Source of the DNA: Microbacterium lushaniae
GTDB lineage: Bacteria > Actinomycetota > Actinomycetes > Actinomycetales > Microbacteriaceae
Reading direction: 5' to 3'
Length of the DNA stretch: 64,000 nucleotides
Assembly: GCF_008727775.1 (NCBI RefSeq)
Contig: NZ_CP044232.1
Span: forward strand, 1,054,001-1,118,000
Positions within the stretch are counted from its first letter, which is position 1; each line of letters begins with the position of its first letter. This document shows positions 42,361-53,449 of the stretch, one piece after another. The notes under the pieces are model-generated. The model searched no databases. It was not told the DNA's origin and saw only the letters and a list, made by a program, of their open reading frames with translations. The position numbers and the translations under genes were made by a program.

Positions 42361-42455
42361 CCGGCGCCGGCGGCGCACCACGTTCGCGCTAGTTCGGTGC
42401 ATCCGCGCCGCTTTTATGTGGCGCAAACGCACGGAAGTGGCGCGGTTGCGGTGTT
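42361..42455 (+). repeat. Dispersed 95-bp repeat, copy 2
   Basis: Same sequence as copy 1 but for a deleted G near the start and CTTTTATGTGG in place of CTTTCATGTAG. The rest, including GCGCAAACGCACGGAAGTGG, is identical. It lies 54 bp beyond the 3' end of the DUF559-like gene. Confidence 0.85.
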
Positions 42456-42508
42456 GGGCGCGGCGAAGGGGGCGCCGCGGGCGAAGGGGGGCGGAAGGGG
42501 CATCGTGG

Positions 42509-43462
42509 TCAGGGGCGCGGGAGCGGGGTGGGGAGGCCGGCCGAGGTGAGGATGTCCCAGATGCGACGCGGGTGGTCGGCGTCCGTCGCCTCCCAGCGCG
42601 AGAACGCGCGCACGATGCGGCGGATCTCGTTCTCACGGTTCTTCTCGTCGATGAGCGCCTGCTGCGGCGTGCGACCGTCGAGGAAGAGCGGATCGGCGTA
42701 CTTGGCTCTGCCGTCGATCTCACACCAGTGGTCGTAGTCGGGGAAGTACAGGTCGGCGTAGGCGACGCGTCCGCTGAGGAGCACGCGCCGCTCCTGGAGC
42801 CGGGGACGCGGGAATCCGAGCCGGGCGATCACCACGCGGCTCTGCGACTCGCGCACGTTCGCCGCCAGCGGCTGCGCGAAGGCGAAAACCCGCGCGGCGC
42901 GTGCGTCGCCGCGGTGGCCGGGGTCGGCCTCCAGGCGCGTCCACAGGTCGTCGATGCTCGTGAGTGCACCGCCCGGGCGATCGCCCCAGATCGCCTGATC
43001 GGCGATCGCGACAGCCGGCAGGAACCGCTCGGCCCGCGCGAGGTCGAGCGCGGTCTGGGCGGGGGAGGTGACGGCATGCACGCCGACCGGCACCGTCTCG
43101 AGCGTTGCGAGATCGCGGGTGTGCCGACGGATGAGGCCGCTCGAGCGGCCGCCGGTGCCCGGCGTCGTGACGTCGACGGCCGCCGGCCACGGGCCGAGGA
43201 CGTCGATGCCCCACCATGCCGCAGCGGCGTGGTGGGAGAGGATCGCCGGCCGCCGCATCCGTCCTGCGACCTCGCGGACGTGCACACGATGCCTCTCCAT
43301 CGGTGTGAGCGCGTCCCACTCCGACCTGAGGGCGAAGACCCCGGCGGTCACGCGGACCCACGACCCCTCCTCCAACGCGCGGCGCAGACGCCGGCTGTCG
43401 AGCGGATCGTCACGCTCACGCCGGCGGATCAGAGTGAGATCGAACGGGGCAGGTAGGAGCAT
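42509..43462 (-). CDS. DUF559/AbiEi-like protein with endonuclease-fold C-terminus
   Basis: A 317-residue protein. The N-terminal ~65 residues resemble the AbiEi antitoxin winged helix (RRLRRALEEGSWVRVTAGVFA). The C-terminal part has a restriction-endonuclease-like core with DYDHWCEIDGRAKY, fitting the DUF559 pattern. Such proteins are common single genes in Actinobacteria, function unknown. The ATG at 43462 (MLLPAPFDL) was chosen; an extension to 43657 would translate the inverted repeat copy. Repeats flank it on both sides. It could be a nuclease or a toxin-antitoxin component. Confidence 0.7.
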   Translation of the reverse strand: MLLPAPFDLTLIRRRERDDPLDSRRLRRALEEGSWVRVTAGVFALRSEWDALTPMERHRVHVREVAGRMRRPAILSHHAAAAWWGIDVLGPWPAAVDVTTPGTGGRSSGLIRRHTRDLATLETVPVGVHAVTSPAQTALDLARAERFLPAVAIADQAIWGDRPGGALTSIDDLWTRLEADPGHRGDARAARVFAFAQPLAANVRESQSRVVIARLGFPRPRLQERRVLLSGRVAYADLYFPDYDHWCEIDGRAKYADPLFLDGRTPQQALIDEKNRENEIRRIVRAFSRWEATDADHPRRIWDILTSAGLPTPLPRP

Positions 43463-43595
43463 CTTCGGATCCTGCCGCCGCTCGCGCGCCGTGCGGCCCT
43501 TCGCGCTGCGGCCGTGGACAACCCGCCCGCCCGCCGCCTCTGGGGAGGAGCGCCGCATCCCCGGCGCAATTCCCGCGATCGCGCCTGTTCCGCGC

Positions 43596-43652
43596 ATCCG
43601 CGCCACATGGAAATGGCGCGGATGCACGGAACTGGCGCGGATGTGGTGCGGC
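43596..43652 (-). repeat. Dispersed repeat, diverged copy 3 (inverted)
   Basis: The 57 bp match the reverse complement of copies 1 and 2 at roughly four of five positions (shared words GCGCCACAT, GGCGCGGATGCAC, GTGGTGCG). It lies 134 bp before the DUF559-like start, so the gene is bracketed by inverted copies. The rest of 43463-43740 is GC-rich with no gene I can support. Confidence 0.65.
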
Positions 43653-43742
43653 AGCACGGGCGGGCGACGGCGGGCGGGCGGGCGGCCGGGGCGCAGGAGG
43701 GGAGCGGGAGAAGTGGCGGGGCGCGGGAGCGGCGTGCTGCCG

Positions 43743-43748
43743 TAGACT
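43743..43748 (+). promoter_or_regulatory. -10 element of the leader ORF and CNNM operon
   Basis: TAGACT ends 10 bp before the leader ATG at 43759. A transcript starting there would be leaderless or nearly so. Confidence 0.55.
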
Positions 43749-43758
43749 TTTCGGCACG

Positions 43759-43830
43759 ATGGACGACCCTCCCTCTTGTAGACGCTCGCCCCACCGACCC
43801 GCCTCCCCGATGAACGGGGGTGATGCGTGA
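43759..43830 (+). CDS. Putative acidic/proline-rich leader peptide (23 aa) upstream of a CNNM transporter
   Basis: An ATG-initiated ORF of 23 codons encodes MDDPPSCRRSPHRPASP followed by MNGGDA. It starts with two acidic residues and two prolines, and has five prolines in all. Its TGA overlaps the ATG of the membrane-protein gene (TGATG at 43828-43832). A CCCCG-ATGAA-CGGGG hairpin (43815-43829 region) covers the likely ribosome site of the downstream gene. Known analogue: Mg2+-responsive leaders such as MgtL of Salmonella, whose acidic/proline N-terminus destabilises ribosomes at low Mg2+. A regulatory role here is inference from sequence and context. Confidence 0.5.
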   Translation: MDDPPSCRRSPHRPASPMNGGDA

Positions 43831-45173
43831 TGGATTACGTCATGTTGGGCGTGGGGCTCCTGCTCACAGTCGGAACCGGACTGTTCGTCGCCAGTGAATT
43901 CGCCCTGGTCAACCTCGATCGCGCCGACCTCGAGGCCCGCCAAGCCGCCGGTGAGTCGCGCCTGGCGCTCACGATCAGCGCGCTGCGCATCACCTCGACG
44001 CACCTCTCCAGCGCGCAGCTGGGCATCACCCTCACGACGCTCCTGACCGGGTACACGATGGAGCCGGCGATCTCCAACCTGCTGCGGCCGGTGTTCACGG
44101 CGTGGGGATGGCCCGAGGGGGTCGTGGCGCCACTGGCAACGGTCATCGGCGTGGCGTTCGCGACGGTGCTCTCGATGATCCTCGGCGAGCTGGTGCCGAA
44201 GAACTTCGCCCTGGCCATCCCGCGGCAGACGGCCAAGCTCGTCATGCCGTTCCAGGTCGCGTTCACGACCGTCTTCCGCCCCGCCGTGGCCGTGCTCAAC
44301 GGAAGCGCCAACGGGATCCTGCGCTCCTTCGGCGTGGAGCCGAAGGAGGAGCTGTCCGGCGCGCGCACGGCGGAGGAGCTGTCCAGCCTCGTCCGCCGCT
44401 CGGCGAGTGCGGGCGTGCTGGAGAAGGACACCGCATCCCTGCTGGATCGCAGCCTCACCTTCTCCCGGCTGAGCGCCGCCGATGTGATGACCCCGCGGCC
44501 CACCGTGCACGCGCTCGCCGCCGATGACACCGTCGAAGACGTCGTGCAGCTGGCGATGCGCACCGGTCACAGCCGCTTCCCCGTGTACCAGGAGTCGATG
44601 GACGACATCGTCGGCATCGTGCACCTGAAGGCCGCCGTCGCGGTGCCGCGCGCGCGGCGGGTGGATGTGCCGGCCGCCGCCATCGCGACCGAGCCGCTGC
44701 GCGTACCCGAGACGGTGCACCTGGACGCCCTCGTCGCCGAGTTGCGCGCGCGGGGATACCAGATGGCGATCGTGGTGGACGAGTACGGCGGCACCGCGGG
44801 CGTGGTCACGCTGGAGGATCTCGTGGAGGAGATCGTCGGCGAGGTCCTCGACGAGCACGACCGCTCTCGTGCGGGGGTCGTGCGGGTGGCCGGATCGGTG
44901 AGCTTCCCCGGCGATCTGCGCCCCGATGAGGCTCTGGACCGTGCCGGCGTCAAGGTGCCCGAGGGCGAGGTCTACGACACCGTGGGCGGCTACATCATGA
45001 GCGTGCTCGAGCGCATCCCCGCCGTCGGCGACGAGGTGCCCACCGAGGACGGCGTGCTGACGGTCCAGCGCATGGACGGGCGCCGCATCGACCGCGTGCG
45101 GTTCACCGCGACGCCCAAGGACGACGGCGTGGACGAACTGGTCCGCGCGGCCAAGGGGGGTGACCAGCGATGA
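43830..45173 (+). CDS. CNNM/HlyC-CorC family membrane protein with CBS domains (first of pair)
   Basis: A 447-residue protein. The CNNM transmembrane domain is at about 1-190 (hydrophobic segments near 2-25, 55-80, 95-125 and 130-150). A CBS pair follows (about 205-330, with MTPRPTVHAL and VVDEYGGTAGVVTLEDLVEEIVGE), then a CorC_HlyC domain at the C-terminus. Family members have been linked to Mg2+ (and Co2+) transport or export. An in-frame GTG at 43827 is a possible start; ATG 43830 is preferred. The stop overlaps the next gene by ATGA. Confidence 0.88.
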   Translation: MDYVMLGVGLLLTVGTGLFVASEFALVNLDRADLEARQAAGESRLALTISALRITSTHLSSAQLGITLTTLLTGYTMEPAISNLLRPVFTAWGWPEGVVAPLATVIGVAFATVLSMILGELVPKNFALAIPRQTAKLVMPFQVAFTTVFRPAVAVLNGSANGILRSFGVEPKEELSGARTAEELSSLVRRSASAGVLEKDTASLLDRSLTFSRLSAADVMTPRPTVHALAADDTVEDVVQLAMRTGHSRFPVYQESMDDIVGIVHLKAAVAVPRARRVDVPAAAIATEPLRVPETVHLDALVAELRARGYQMAIVVDEYGGTAGVVTLEDLVEEIVGEVLDEHDRSRAGVVRVAGSVSFPGDLRPDEALDRAGVKVPEGEVYDTVGGYIMSVLERIPAVGDEVPTEDGVLTVQRMDGRRIDRVRFTATPKDDGVDELVRAAKGGDQR

Positions 45174-46216
45174 GCGATTGGGCAGGGATCGCCTGGCTCG
45201 TGGTGCTGCTGCTGGCCAACGCCTTCTTCGTCGGCGCCGAGTTCGCCGTCATCTCCGCGCGCCGCTCGCAGATCGAGCCGCGTGCCGAGCGCGGCTCGCG
45301 GGCTGCGAAGGTCGCACTGTACGCGATGGAGCACGCCACGCTCATGCTCGCGACGTGTCAGCTCGGCATCACGATCTGCTCGCTGCTGATCCTGAACGTC
45401 TCCGAACCCGCCATCCACCACCTGCTGGCCGCGCCGCTGGGTCTGACGGGCCTGAACGAGGCGATGGTGGATGTCATCGCCTTCGTGATCGCGCTCCTGC
45501 TGGTGTCGTACCTGCACGTCGTGATCGGCGAGATGGTGCCGAAGAACCTCGCGTTCTCGCTGCCCGACCGGGCCGTGCTGTTCCTGGCGACCCCGCTGGT
45601 GTGGGTGTCCAAGGCGTTCTACCCGATCATCGTGGCGCTGAACTGGACGGCCAACCACGCCGTGCGCCTGTTCCGCGTCGAGCCGAAGGACGAGGCCGCC
45701 TCGACGTTCACGCTCGAGGAGGTGGCCACGATCGTGAGCCAGTCGCGCCGCGAGGGCGTGCTGGATGACGCGGCCGGCACGGTCGCGGCGGTGGTGGAGT
45801 TCACCGACAAGAAGGCGCGCGACGTGGCCGTGCCGCTGGGTGAGCTCGTCACCCTGCCCGAGACGACCACGCCGAGCCAGATCGAGCGGGCCGTTGCCAA
45901 GCACGGCTACTCGCGCTACGTCATCGTGGATGCCGCGGGGTCGCCGATCGGCTACGTGCACCTCAAGGACGTGCTGCGGGCCGCGGAGAACGGCGACGGT
46001 CAGTCGCGGCCGATCGCGGCCAAGCGCATCCACCACATGGTGCCGGTGATGGAGACCACCGACCTCGAAGACGCCCTGGCCCTGATGCGCCGCGCCGGTC
46101 GCCATCTCGCGCAGGTGCGCGATGAGGCGGGAGAGACCACCGCGGTGCTGTTCCTCGAGGACATCATCGAGGAGCTCATCGGCGAGGTTCAGGACGCCAC
46201 GGCGCGCCGTCGCTGA
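45170..46216 (+). CDS. CNNM/HlyC-CorC family membrane protein with CBS domains (second of pair)
   Basis: A 348-residue relative of the preceding protein. It has a CNNM domain (about 1-175, similar LGITICSLL and VIGEMVPKNLAFSLP motifs) and a CBS pair (about 200-320), but lacks the C-terminal CorC_HlyC domain, so it is about 100 residues shorter. The pair may form a heteromer; this is inferred from overlap and similarity. A strong terminator follows. Confidence 0.85.
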   Translation: MSDWAGIAWLVVLLLANAFFVGAEFAVISARRSQIEPRAERGSRAAKVALYAMEHATLMLATCQLGITICSLLILNVSEPAIHHLLAAPLGLTGLNEAMVDVIAFVIALLLVSYLHVVIGEMVPKNLAFSLPDRAVLFLATPLVWVSKAFYPIIVALNWTANHAVRLFRVEPKDEAASTFTLEEVATIVSQSRREGVLDDAAGTVAAVVEFTDKKARDVAVPLGELVTLPETTTPSQIERAVAKHGYSRYVIVDAAGSPIGYVHLKDVLRAAENGDGQSRPIAAKRIHHMVPVMETTDLEDALALMRRAGRHLAQVRDEAGETTAVLFLEDIIEELIGEVQDATARRR

Positions 46217-46221
46217 GCGGC

Positions 46222-46260
46222 CCCGACCGCCCGGGACCCCTCGAGGGGTCCCGGCGGTCG
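46222..46260. terminator. Terminator after the CNNM operon
   Basis: CCGACCGCC-CGGGACCCCT pairs with AGGGGTCCCG-GCGGTCGG with one bulged base around a CTCGAG turn, 6 bp after the stop. It also faces the end of the minus-strand old yellow enzyme gene. Confidence 0.85.
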
Positions 46261-46267
46261 GCATGCC

Positions 46268-49494
<3,227 letters not shown>

Positions 49495-49496
49495 GC

Positions 49497-49814
49497 ATGC
49501 TGGTCGCCTTCTCCGTCGCCCCTTCCGGAACCGGATCCGCCGACGGCTCGGTGCATGACGCCGTCGCCGCCGCCGTGCGGGTCGTCCGAGACTCGGGCCT
49601 GCCGAACCGCACGACCTCGATGTTCACCGAGATCGAGGGGGAGTGGGACGAGGTCTTCGACGTCGTCAGGCGCGCCGCGGATGCGGTCATGCCGTTCGGC
49701 TCGCGCGTCTCGCTCGTGCTCAAAGCCGACATCCGCCCCGGGCACTCGGGTGAGATCGACGGCAAGGTGGAGCGCCTGGAGAGCGCGCTCGAATCGATTC
49801 GCGACACCGACTGA
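49497..49814 (+). CDS. Thiamine-binding (MTH1187/YkoF-like) protein
   Basis: A 105-residue ferredoxin-like-fold protein. The SVAPSGTGSADGSVHDAVAA opening and the SMFTEIEGEWDEVFDVV middle match the MTH1187 family (formerly DUF77). Members bind thiamine or hydroxymethylpyrimidine and are found next to transport genes. Two bp separate it from the GT87-like gene and 21 bp from the MFS gene, so it may share their transcript. Cytoplasmic. Confidence 0.85.
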   Translation: MLVAFSVAPSGTGSADGSVHDAVAAAVRVVRDSGLPNRTTSMFTEIEGEWDEVFDVVRRAADAVMPFGSRVSLVLKADIRPGHSGEIDGKVERLESALESIRDTD

Positions 49815-49835
49815 CCCGGAGGCTACAATCGAGCG

Positions 49836-51050
49836 GTGACCTCCTCGACCACGACGAGGAGGGCGACGGCGAGGGCGCTCCTCGCCCTCGCGATCGGCAG
49901 CTTCGGCATCGGCATGACCGAGTTCGTGCTGATGGGCCTCCTGCCGAACATCGCCGCCGAACTGCTCCCCGCGCCCTGGGCGGCGCAGCCGGAGAGCGCG
50001 ATCGCGCAGGCCGGCTGGCTCATCTCGCTGTACGCGCTGGGCGTCGTCGTGGGTGCGCCGACGATCGCGGGCTCGGTCGCGCGGTTCCCGCGGCACCGCG
50101 TGATGGTGGTGCTCGCCCTCGCGCTGACGGTGTTCAACGCGCTCACCGTCATCGCCCCCACCTTCGAGCTCGTGGCGGCATCCCGCTTCCTCGCCGGGCT
50201 TCCGCACGGGGCGTACTTCGGGATCGGCGCGCTCGTGGCCGCCGACCTGCTGGGCCCGGGAAAGCGCGCCCAGGGGGTCGCCTTCGTCCTGTCCGGTCTC
50301 ACCGTCGCCAACGTCGTCGGCGTGCCGCTGGGCACGCTCCTCGGGCAGCAGTGGGGATGGCAGGCGGCCTTCGTCGTGGTCGCCGGCGTTTTCGCCGTGG
50401 CCACGGTCGCGATCGCGCTCACCGTGCCCCCGCACCCGGGGGATCCGGGCCGGCGCCTGCGCGACGAACTGCGCGTGTTCCGGGTGGGCCAGGTGTGGCT
50501 CGCCCTCGGCACGGGCGCGATCGGATTCGGCGGGTTCTTCGCGATGATCAGCTACATCGCACCCATGGTCACCGACCTGGCCGGATCCCCGGAGTGGAGC
50601 GTGTCGCTCGTCCTGGTCATCGTGGGACTCGGGATGACCGTGGGCAACCTCGTCGGCGGGCGCCTGGCGGATCGCGATCTGCGGCGCTCGCTCGTGTGGG
50701 GTCTGCTCGCCCTCGCCGTGGCATCTGCGCTCCTCGCACTCACGGCGGCGTGGATCGTGACGCTCGGGCTCTTCGCGTTCGCGGTGGCACTCACCGGCTC
50801 GGCGCTCAGCCCCAGCATCCAGACCCGCCTGATGGACGTCGCCGGCGACAACCAGTCGATCGCGGCGGCGCTGAATCACTCCGCGCTGAACATCGGCAAC
50901 AGCCTCGGCGCGTTCCTCGGTGGGCTCACGATCGCAGCGGGATGGGGATTCGCGGCGCCGGCGTGGGTGGGCGCGGCCCTGGGTCTTGCCGGGGCGGGGA
51001 TCGCCGTCATGGGCTTCCGCGTGGAGCGCGCGCGCCGCGCACGCGGGTAG
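49836..51050 (+). CDS. MFS transporter, DHA1 (AraJ-like) type
   Basis: A 404-residue protein with 12 predicted TM segments. The opening IGSFGIGMTEFVLMGLLPNIA is typical of the AraJ/YdhP branch of drug:H+ antiporters. The GRLADRDLRRS cytoplasmic loop is visible. The start is GTG 49836. The stop abuts the convergent metX stop without any gap. Substrate unknown; sugar or drug efflux are common annotations. Confidence 0.85.
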   Translation: MTSSTTTRRATARALLALAIGSFGIGMTEFVLMGLLPNIAAELLPAPWAAQPESAIAQAGWLISLYALGVVVGAPTIAGSVARFPRHRVMVVLALALTVFNALTVIAPTFELVAASRFLAGLPHGAYFGIGALVAADLLGPGKRAQGVAFVLSGLTVANVVGVPLGTLLGQQWGWQAAFVVVAGVFAVATVAIALTVPPHPGDPGRRLRDELRVFRVGQVWLALGTGAIGFGGFFAMISYIAPMVTDLAGSPEWSVSLVLVIVGLGMTVGNLVGGRLADRDLRRSLVWGLLALAVASALLALTAAWIVTLGLFAFAVALTGSALSPSIQTRLMDVAGDNQSIAAALNHSALNIGNSLGAFLGGLTIAAGWGFAAPAWVGAALGLAGAGIAVMGFRVERARRARG

Positions 51051-52256
51051 TCAGGCCGCGAGCAGCCGCCGGAGGTGACCGGCGACGGCGGCGGTCTCGA
51101 TGAGGAAGCCGTCGTGGCCGAAATCGCTCGCGAGCACGACGGCCTCGTCGCCGTCGAGGGTGTGCGGGATGCCGCGGGCGATGCGGTGCTGCCCCCCGAT
51201 CGGGAAGAGCCGGTCGCTGTCGATGCCGAGGACGAGGGTCATCGCGGTCACCCGGCGCAGCGCGTCCTCGACGCCGCCGCGGTCGCGGCCCACGTCGTGG
51301 GAGTTCATCGCCTCCACGAGGGTGATGTAGCTGTTGGCGTCGAAGCGGCGCGTGAACTTGTTGCCGTGGAAATCCAGGTACGACTCCACGGCGAACCGGC
51401 CCCCGCTGCCGAGCGGGCTGACCCCCGACTGCCACGTGCGCTGGAAGCGCGAATTCAGCTCGGTGGGGCTCCGGTAGTTCAGCAGCGCCATGCGGCGGGC
51501 CAGGGCGAGCCCCCGGTGCGGGCCGTCGCCGTCGCCGGCGTCGTAGAACTCCCCGCCGGAAAAGCGCGGGTCGATGCGGATGGCTTCGATCTGCACGGAG
51601 TTCAGCGCGATCTGGTCGGCCGTGTTGACGGGCGGGGCCGACAGGATCGCCGCGCGGGCGACCCGGTCGGGCAGTCCCACGGCCCACTCCAGCGTGTGCA
51701 TCCCGCCCATCGATCCGCCCACCACCGCCGCCCACCGCTGGATGCCGAGGGTATCGGCCAGGTGCGCCTGCGCGGTGACCTGGTCGCGGATCGTCAGGTA
51801 CGGGAAGCGGGATGCCCACTCGTAGCCGTCCGGCGCGATGCTCGCGGGGCCGGTCGACCCCTGGCATCCGCCCAGCATGTTCGGGGCGACGACGAACCAG
51901 CGGTCGGTGTCGATGGCGGCGCCGGGCCCGACCAGGTCGTCCCACCAGCCGTCGGTGGGGTGGCCCGGGCCGGCCGGCCCGCGCACGTGGCTGTCGCCCG
52001 TAAGGGCGTGCAGGACCAGGACGGCGTTGTCGTGCGCAGGGGAGAGCTCGCCCCACGTCTCGTACGCGATGCGGTACCCCGGCAGGTCGCGCCCGCCCTC
52101 GGTGCGGAAGGCGCCGAAGGAGGCGAACCGGCGCTCGCCCACGGGATCGCCGTCGCGCCACGCGCCGGTGGCGGGCGGGCGGCCGAGCAGGAGACGCGCG
52201 TCGGCCTCCGTGACGGGTGCCGAGGGCACCGTGTCTTCGGAGGTCTGCCAGTCCAT
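51051..52256 (-). CDS. metX: Homoserine O-acetyltransferase
   Basis: A 401-residue alpha/beta hydrolase that transfers acetyl from acetyl-CoA to homoserine, the first step of methionine synthesis. The catalytic Ser is in VGGSMGGMHTLEWA; Asp and His lie in LGIDSDRLFP and SDFGHDGF. The ATG at 52256 (MDWQTSEDT) follows GGGGGG; upstream ATG codons are possible. Its usual partner metY is 3.2 kb upstream on the same strand, separated by DUF1345 and an islet. Confidence 0.93.
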   Translation of the reverse strand: MDWQTSEDTVPSAPVTEADARLLLGRPPATGAWRDGDPVGERRFASFGAFRTEGGRDLPGYRIAYETWGELSPAHDNAVLVLHALTGDSHVRGPAGPGHPTDGWWDDLVGPGAAIDTDRWFVVAPNMLGGCQGSTGPASIAPDGYEWASRFPYLTIRDQVTAQAHLADTLGIQRWAAVVGGSMGGMHTLEWAVGLPDRVARAAILSAPPVNTADQIALNSVQIEAIRIDPRFSGGEFYDAGDGDGPHRGLALARRMALLNYRSPTELNSRFQRTWQSGVSPLGSGGRFAVESYLDFHGNKFTRRFDANSYITLVEAMNSHDVGRDRGGVEDALRRVTAMTLVLGIDSDRLFPIGGQHRIARGIPHTLDGDEAVVLASDFGHDGFLIETAAVAGHLRRLLAA

Positions 52257-52304
52257 GCCCCCCATTGTCCCGGAGCGGCGGCGCTGCTCCGTCACTGTTA
52301 CGCG

Positions 52305-53033
52305 TCAGGCGGTGACGAGCCCCACCACGAGCGACACGGTCATCGCGACGATGAAGGCGTTGAAGACGAAGGCGAACAGGGTGTGCGTGCGCACCGCCCG
52401 GAGCGCAGCCCCCGTGCGCGGGGTCCCCGCCGACAGTGCGCCGATGGAGGAGACCATCACCGACATCGACAGGAAGTCCTCGAACTCGGGGGCCTCGTCG
52501 ATGTCGAAGCTGATCCGCTCGCCCGCGGCATCCAGCCGGAGGTAGCGCAGCGCGAAGGCGTAGACCATCGTGGCCCAGGAGGATGCGACGGTCAGCAGCA
52601 CGATGAGCACCCGCCCGCCGTCCTGCGGTCCGATGCCGATCACCGCCGACCCGAGCGCGCCGATGAGGGCGATGAGCGCCGCGCTGACCGTGCCCGTGCC
52701 GGTGCTGCCGAAGCCGAGCATCAGCTCGGCGCCGGAAGGCCGGCGGTGGTGCTGCACGTCGGCGATGCGGCGCAGCTCGCCGGGCGGGCATCGCGTGTAC
52801 CGCACGTGCGTCCAGGAGAGGTAGATGACGGCGAACAGCGTCCAGAACACGCACAGGACGCTCAGCAGGTGCGCGCCGGTTCCCAGGAGATCGGGAAGGG
52901 CCGCCGCGCCGGTGAGCGCCAGGGCCGTCACGCCGCCGGTGGTCAGGCACAGGGCGGCCGCGGTGGACAGGAGGCTGCGGAAGGTGTCGTCGTACGCCCG
53001 CGGGACCACCCGATGTGTCCGCCGTGCCCCCAC
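52305..53033 (-). CDS. DUF1345 family membrane protein
   Basis: A 242-residue protein with about five hydrophobic segments. The motif YLSWTHVRYTRCPPGELRRI and the later DIDEAPEFEDFLSMSVMVSS are characteristic of DUF1345. Function unknown. It starts with GTG 53033 and precedes metX by 48 bp on the same strand. One of the two 23-bp repeats begins 13 bp upstream of its start. Confidence 0.85.
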   Translation of the reverse strand: MGARRTHRVVPRAYDDTFRSLLSTAAALCLTTGGVTALALTGAAALPDLLGTGAHLLSVLCVFWTLFAVIYLSWTHVRYTRCPPGELRRIADVQHHRRPSGAELMLGFGSTGTGTVSAALIALIGALGSAVIGIGPQDGGRVLIVLLTVASSWATMVYAFALRYLRLDAAGERISFDIDEAPEFEDFLSMSVMVSSIGALSAGTPRTGAALRAVRTHTLFAFVFNAFIVAMTVSLVVGLVTA

Positions 53034-53046
53034 CCCTCCATCGTAG

Positions 53047-53069
53047 GCGCGGTGCGCGGCGGGCCCGGA
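53047..53069 (+). repeat. 23-bp direct repeat, left copy (attachment-site-like)
   Basis: Starts GCGCGGTGCGCGG and is identical over 23 bp to 55361-55383; flanking bases differ on both sides. Confidence 0.85.
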
Positions 53070-53120
53070 TCAGGGTCGTGCCATTGCGGAGGTTGCAATC
53101 GTCGGGGTGGATGGCAGTGC

Positions 53121-53312
53121 ACGCTAGGCTCCGGCCCGGCCATCACCCCTTCCCCCACTACGACCCCTTCCACAGTGACGGATATCGAAACGTGCGAGGC
53201 ATTCACCGACGTCTCGACCATCCTTCAGAACGCGGGGGCGGCCCTCTACGAGGAGCGCCTGCATCGGCAACCCGCGGCCGAACACAGCCCCCTCCCTCGT
53301 CGACGCCTGTGA
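53121..53312 (+). pseudogene. 5'-truncated remnant of a secreted protein/lipoprotein gene
   Basis: The frame reads a Thr/Pro/Ser linker (ITPSPTTTPSTV) and then TDIETCEAFTDVSTILQNAG, followed by 25 more residues and a stop. Such a linker normally follows a lipoprotein signal peptide, but no signal peptide or ATG start is present. The fragment is inside the islet. It may be debris from the event that formed the islet. Confidence 0.35.
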
Positions 53313-53395
53313 GGCAGTCGGCTATCAGTGGTCGTTGCTCAACCCGGTTTCGATCCGGCACTCGATTTTCGGGAAGCTTGGTTTCGGGAGGCGGT

Positions 53396-53421
53396 GGGTT
53401 GCCCCCTTCGGGCGGCAACCC
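53396..53421 (+). terminator. Stable hairpin before the islet operon
   Basis: GGGTTGCC (53396-53403) pairs with GGCAACCC (53414-53421) and the loop adds CCC-TTC-GGG. It may insulate the islet genes from upstream transcription. Confidence 0.5.
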
Positions 53422-53429
53422 ATCGGGTG

Positions 53430-53448
53430 TGTAAAGATAAGCTTTACA
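53430..53448. promoter_or_regulatory. Operator palindrome at the start of the HTH-DUF3887 gene
   Basis: TGTAAAG-N5-CTTTACA is a perfect 7-bp inverted repeat ending one base before the ATG at 53450. It is the most AT-rich site nearby. The adjacent gene encodes a DNA-binding protein, so autoregulation is likely. Confidence 0.6.
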
Positions 53449-53449
53449 T

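Noticed and set aside
43463..43657. N-terminal extension of the DUF559-like protein
   Set aside because: It would translate the inverted repeat copy; ATG 43462 gives the family-like N-terminus.
43741..43830. yybP-ykoY (Mn2+) or M-box riboswitch before the CNNM gene
   Set aside because: The leader is too short and lacks the conserved paired motifs; the short ORF explains it better.
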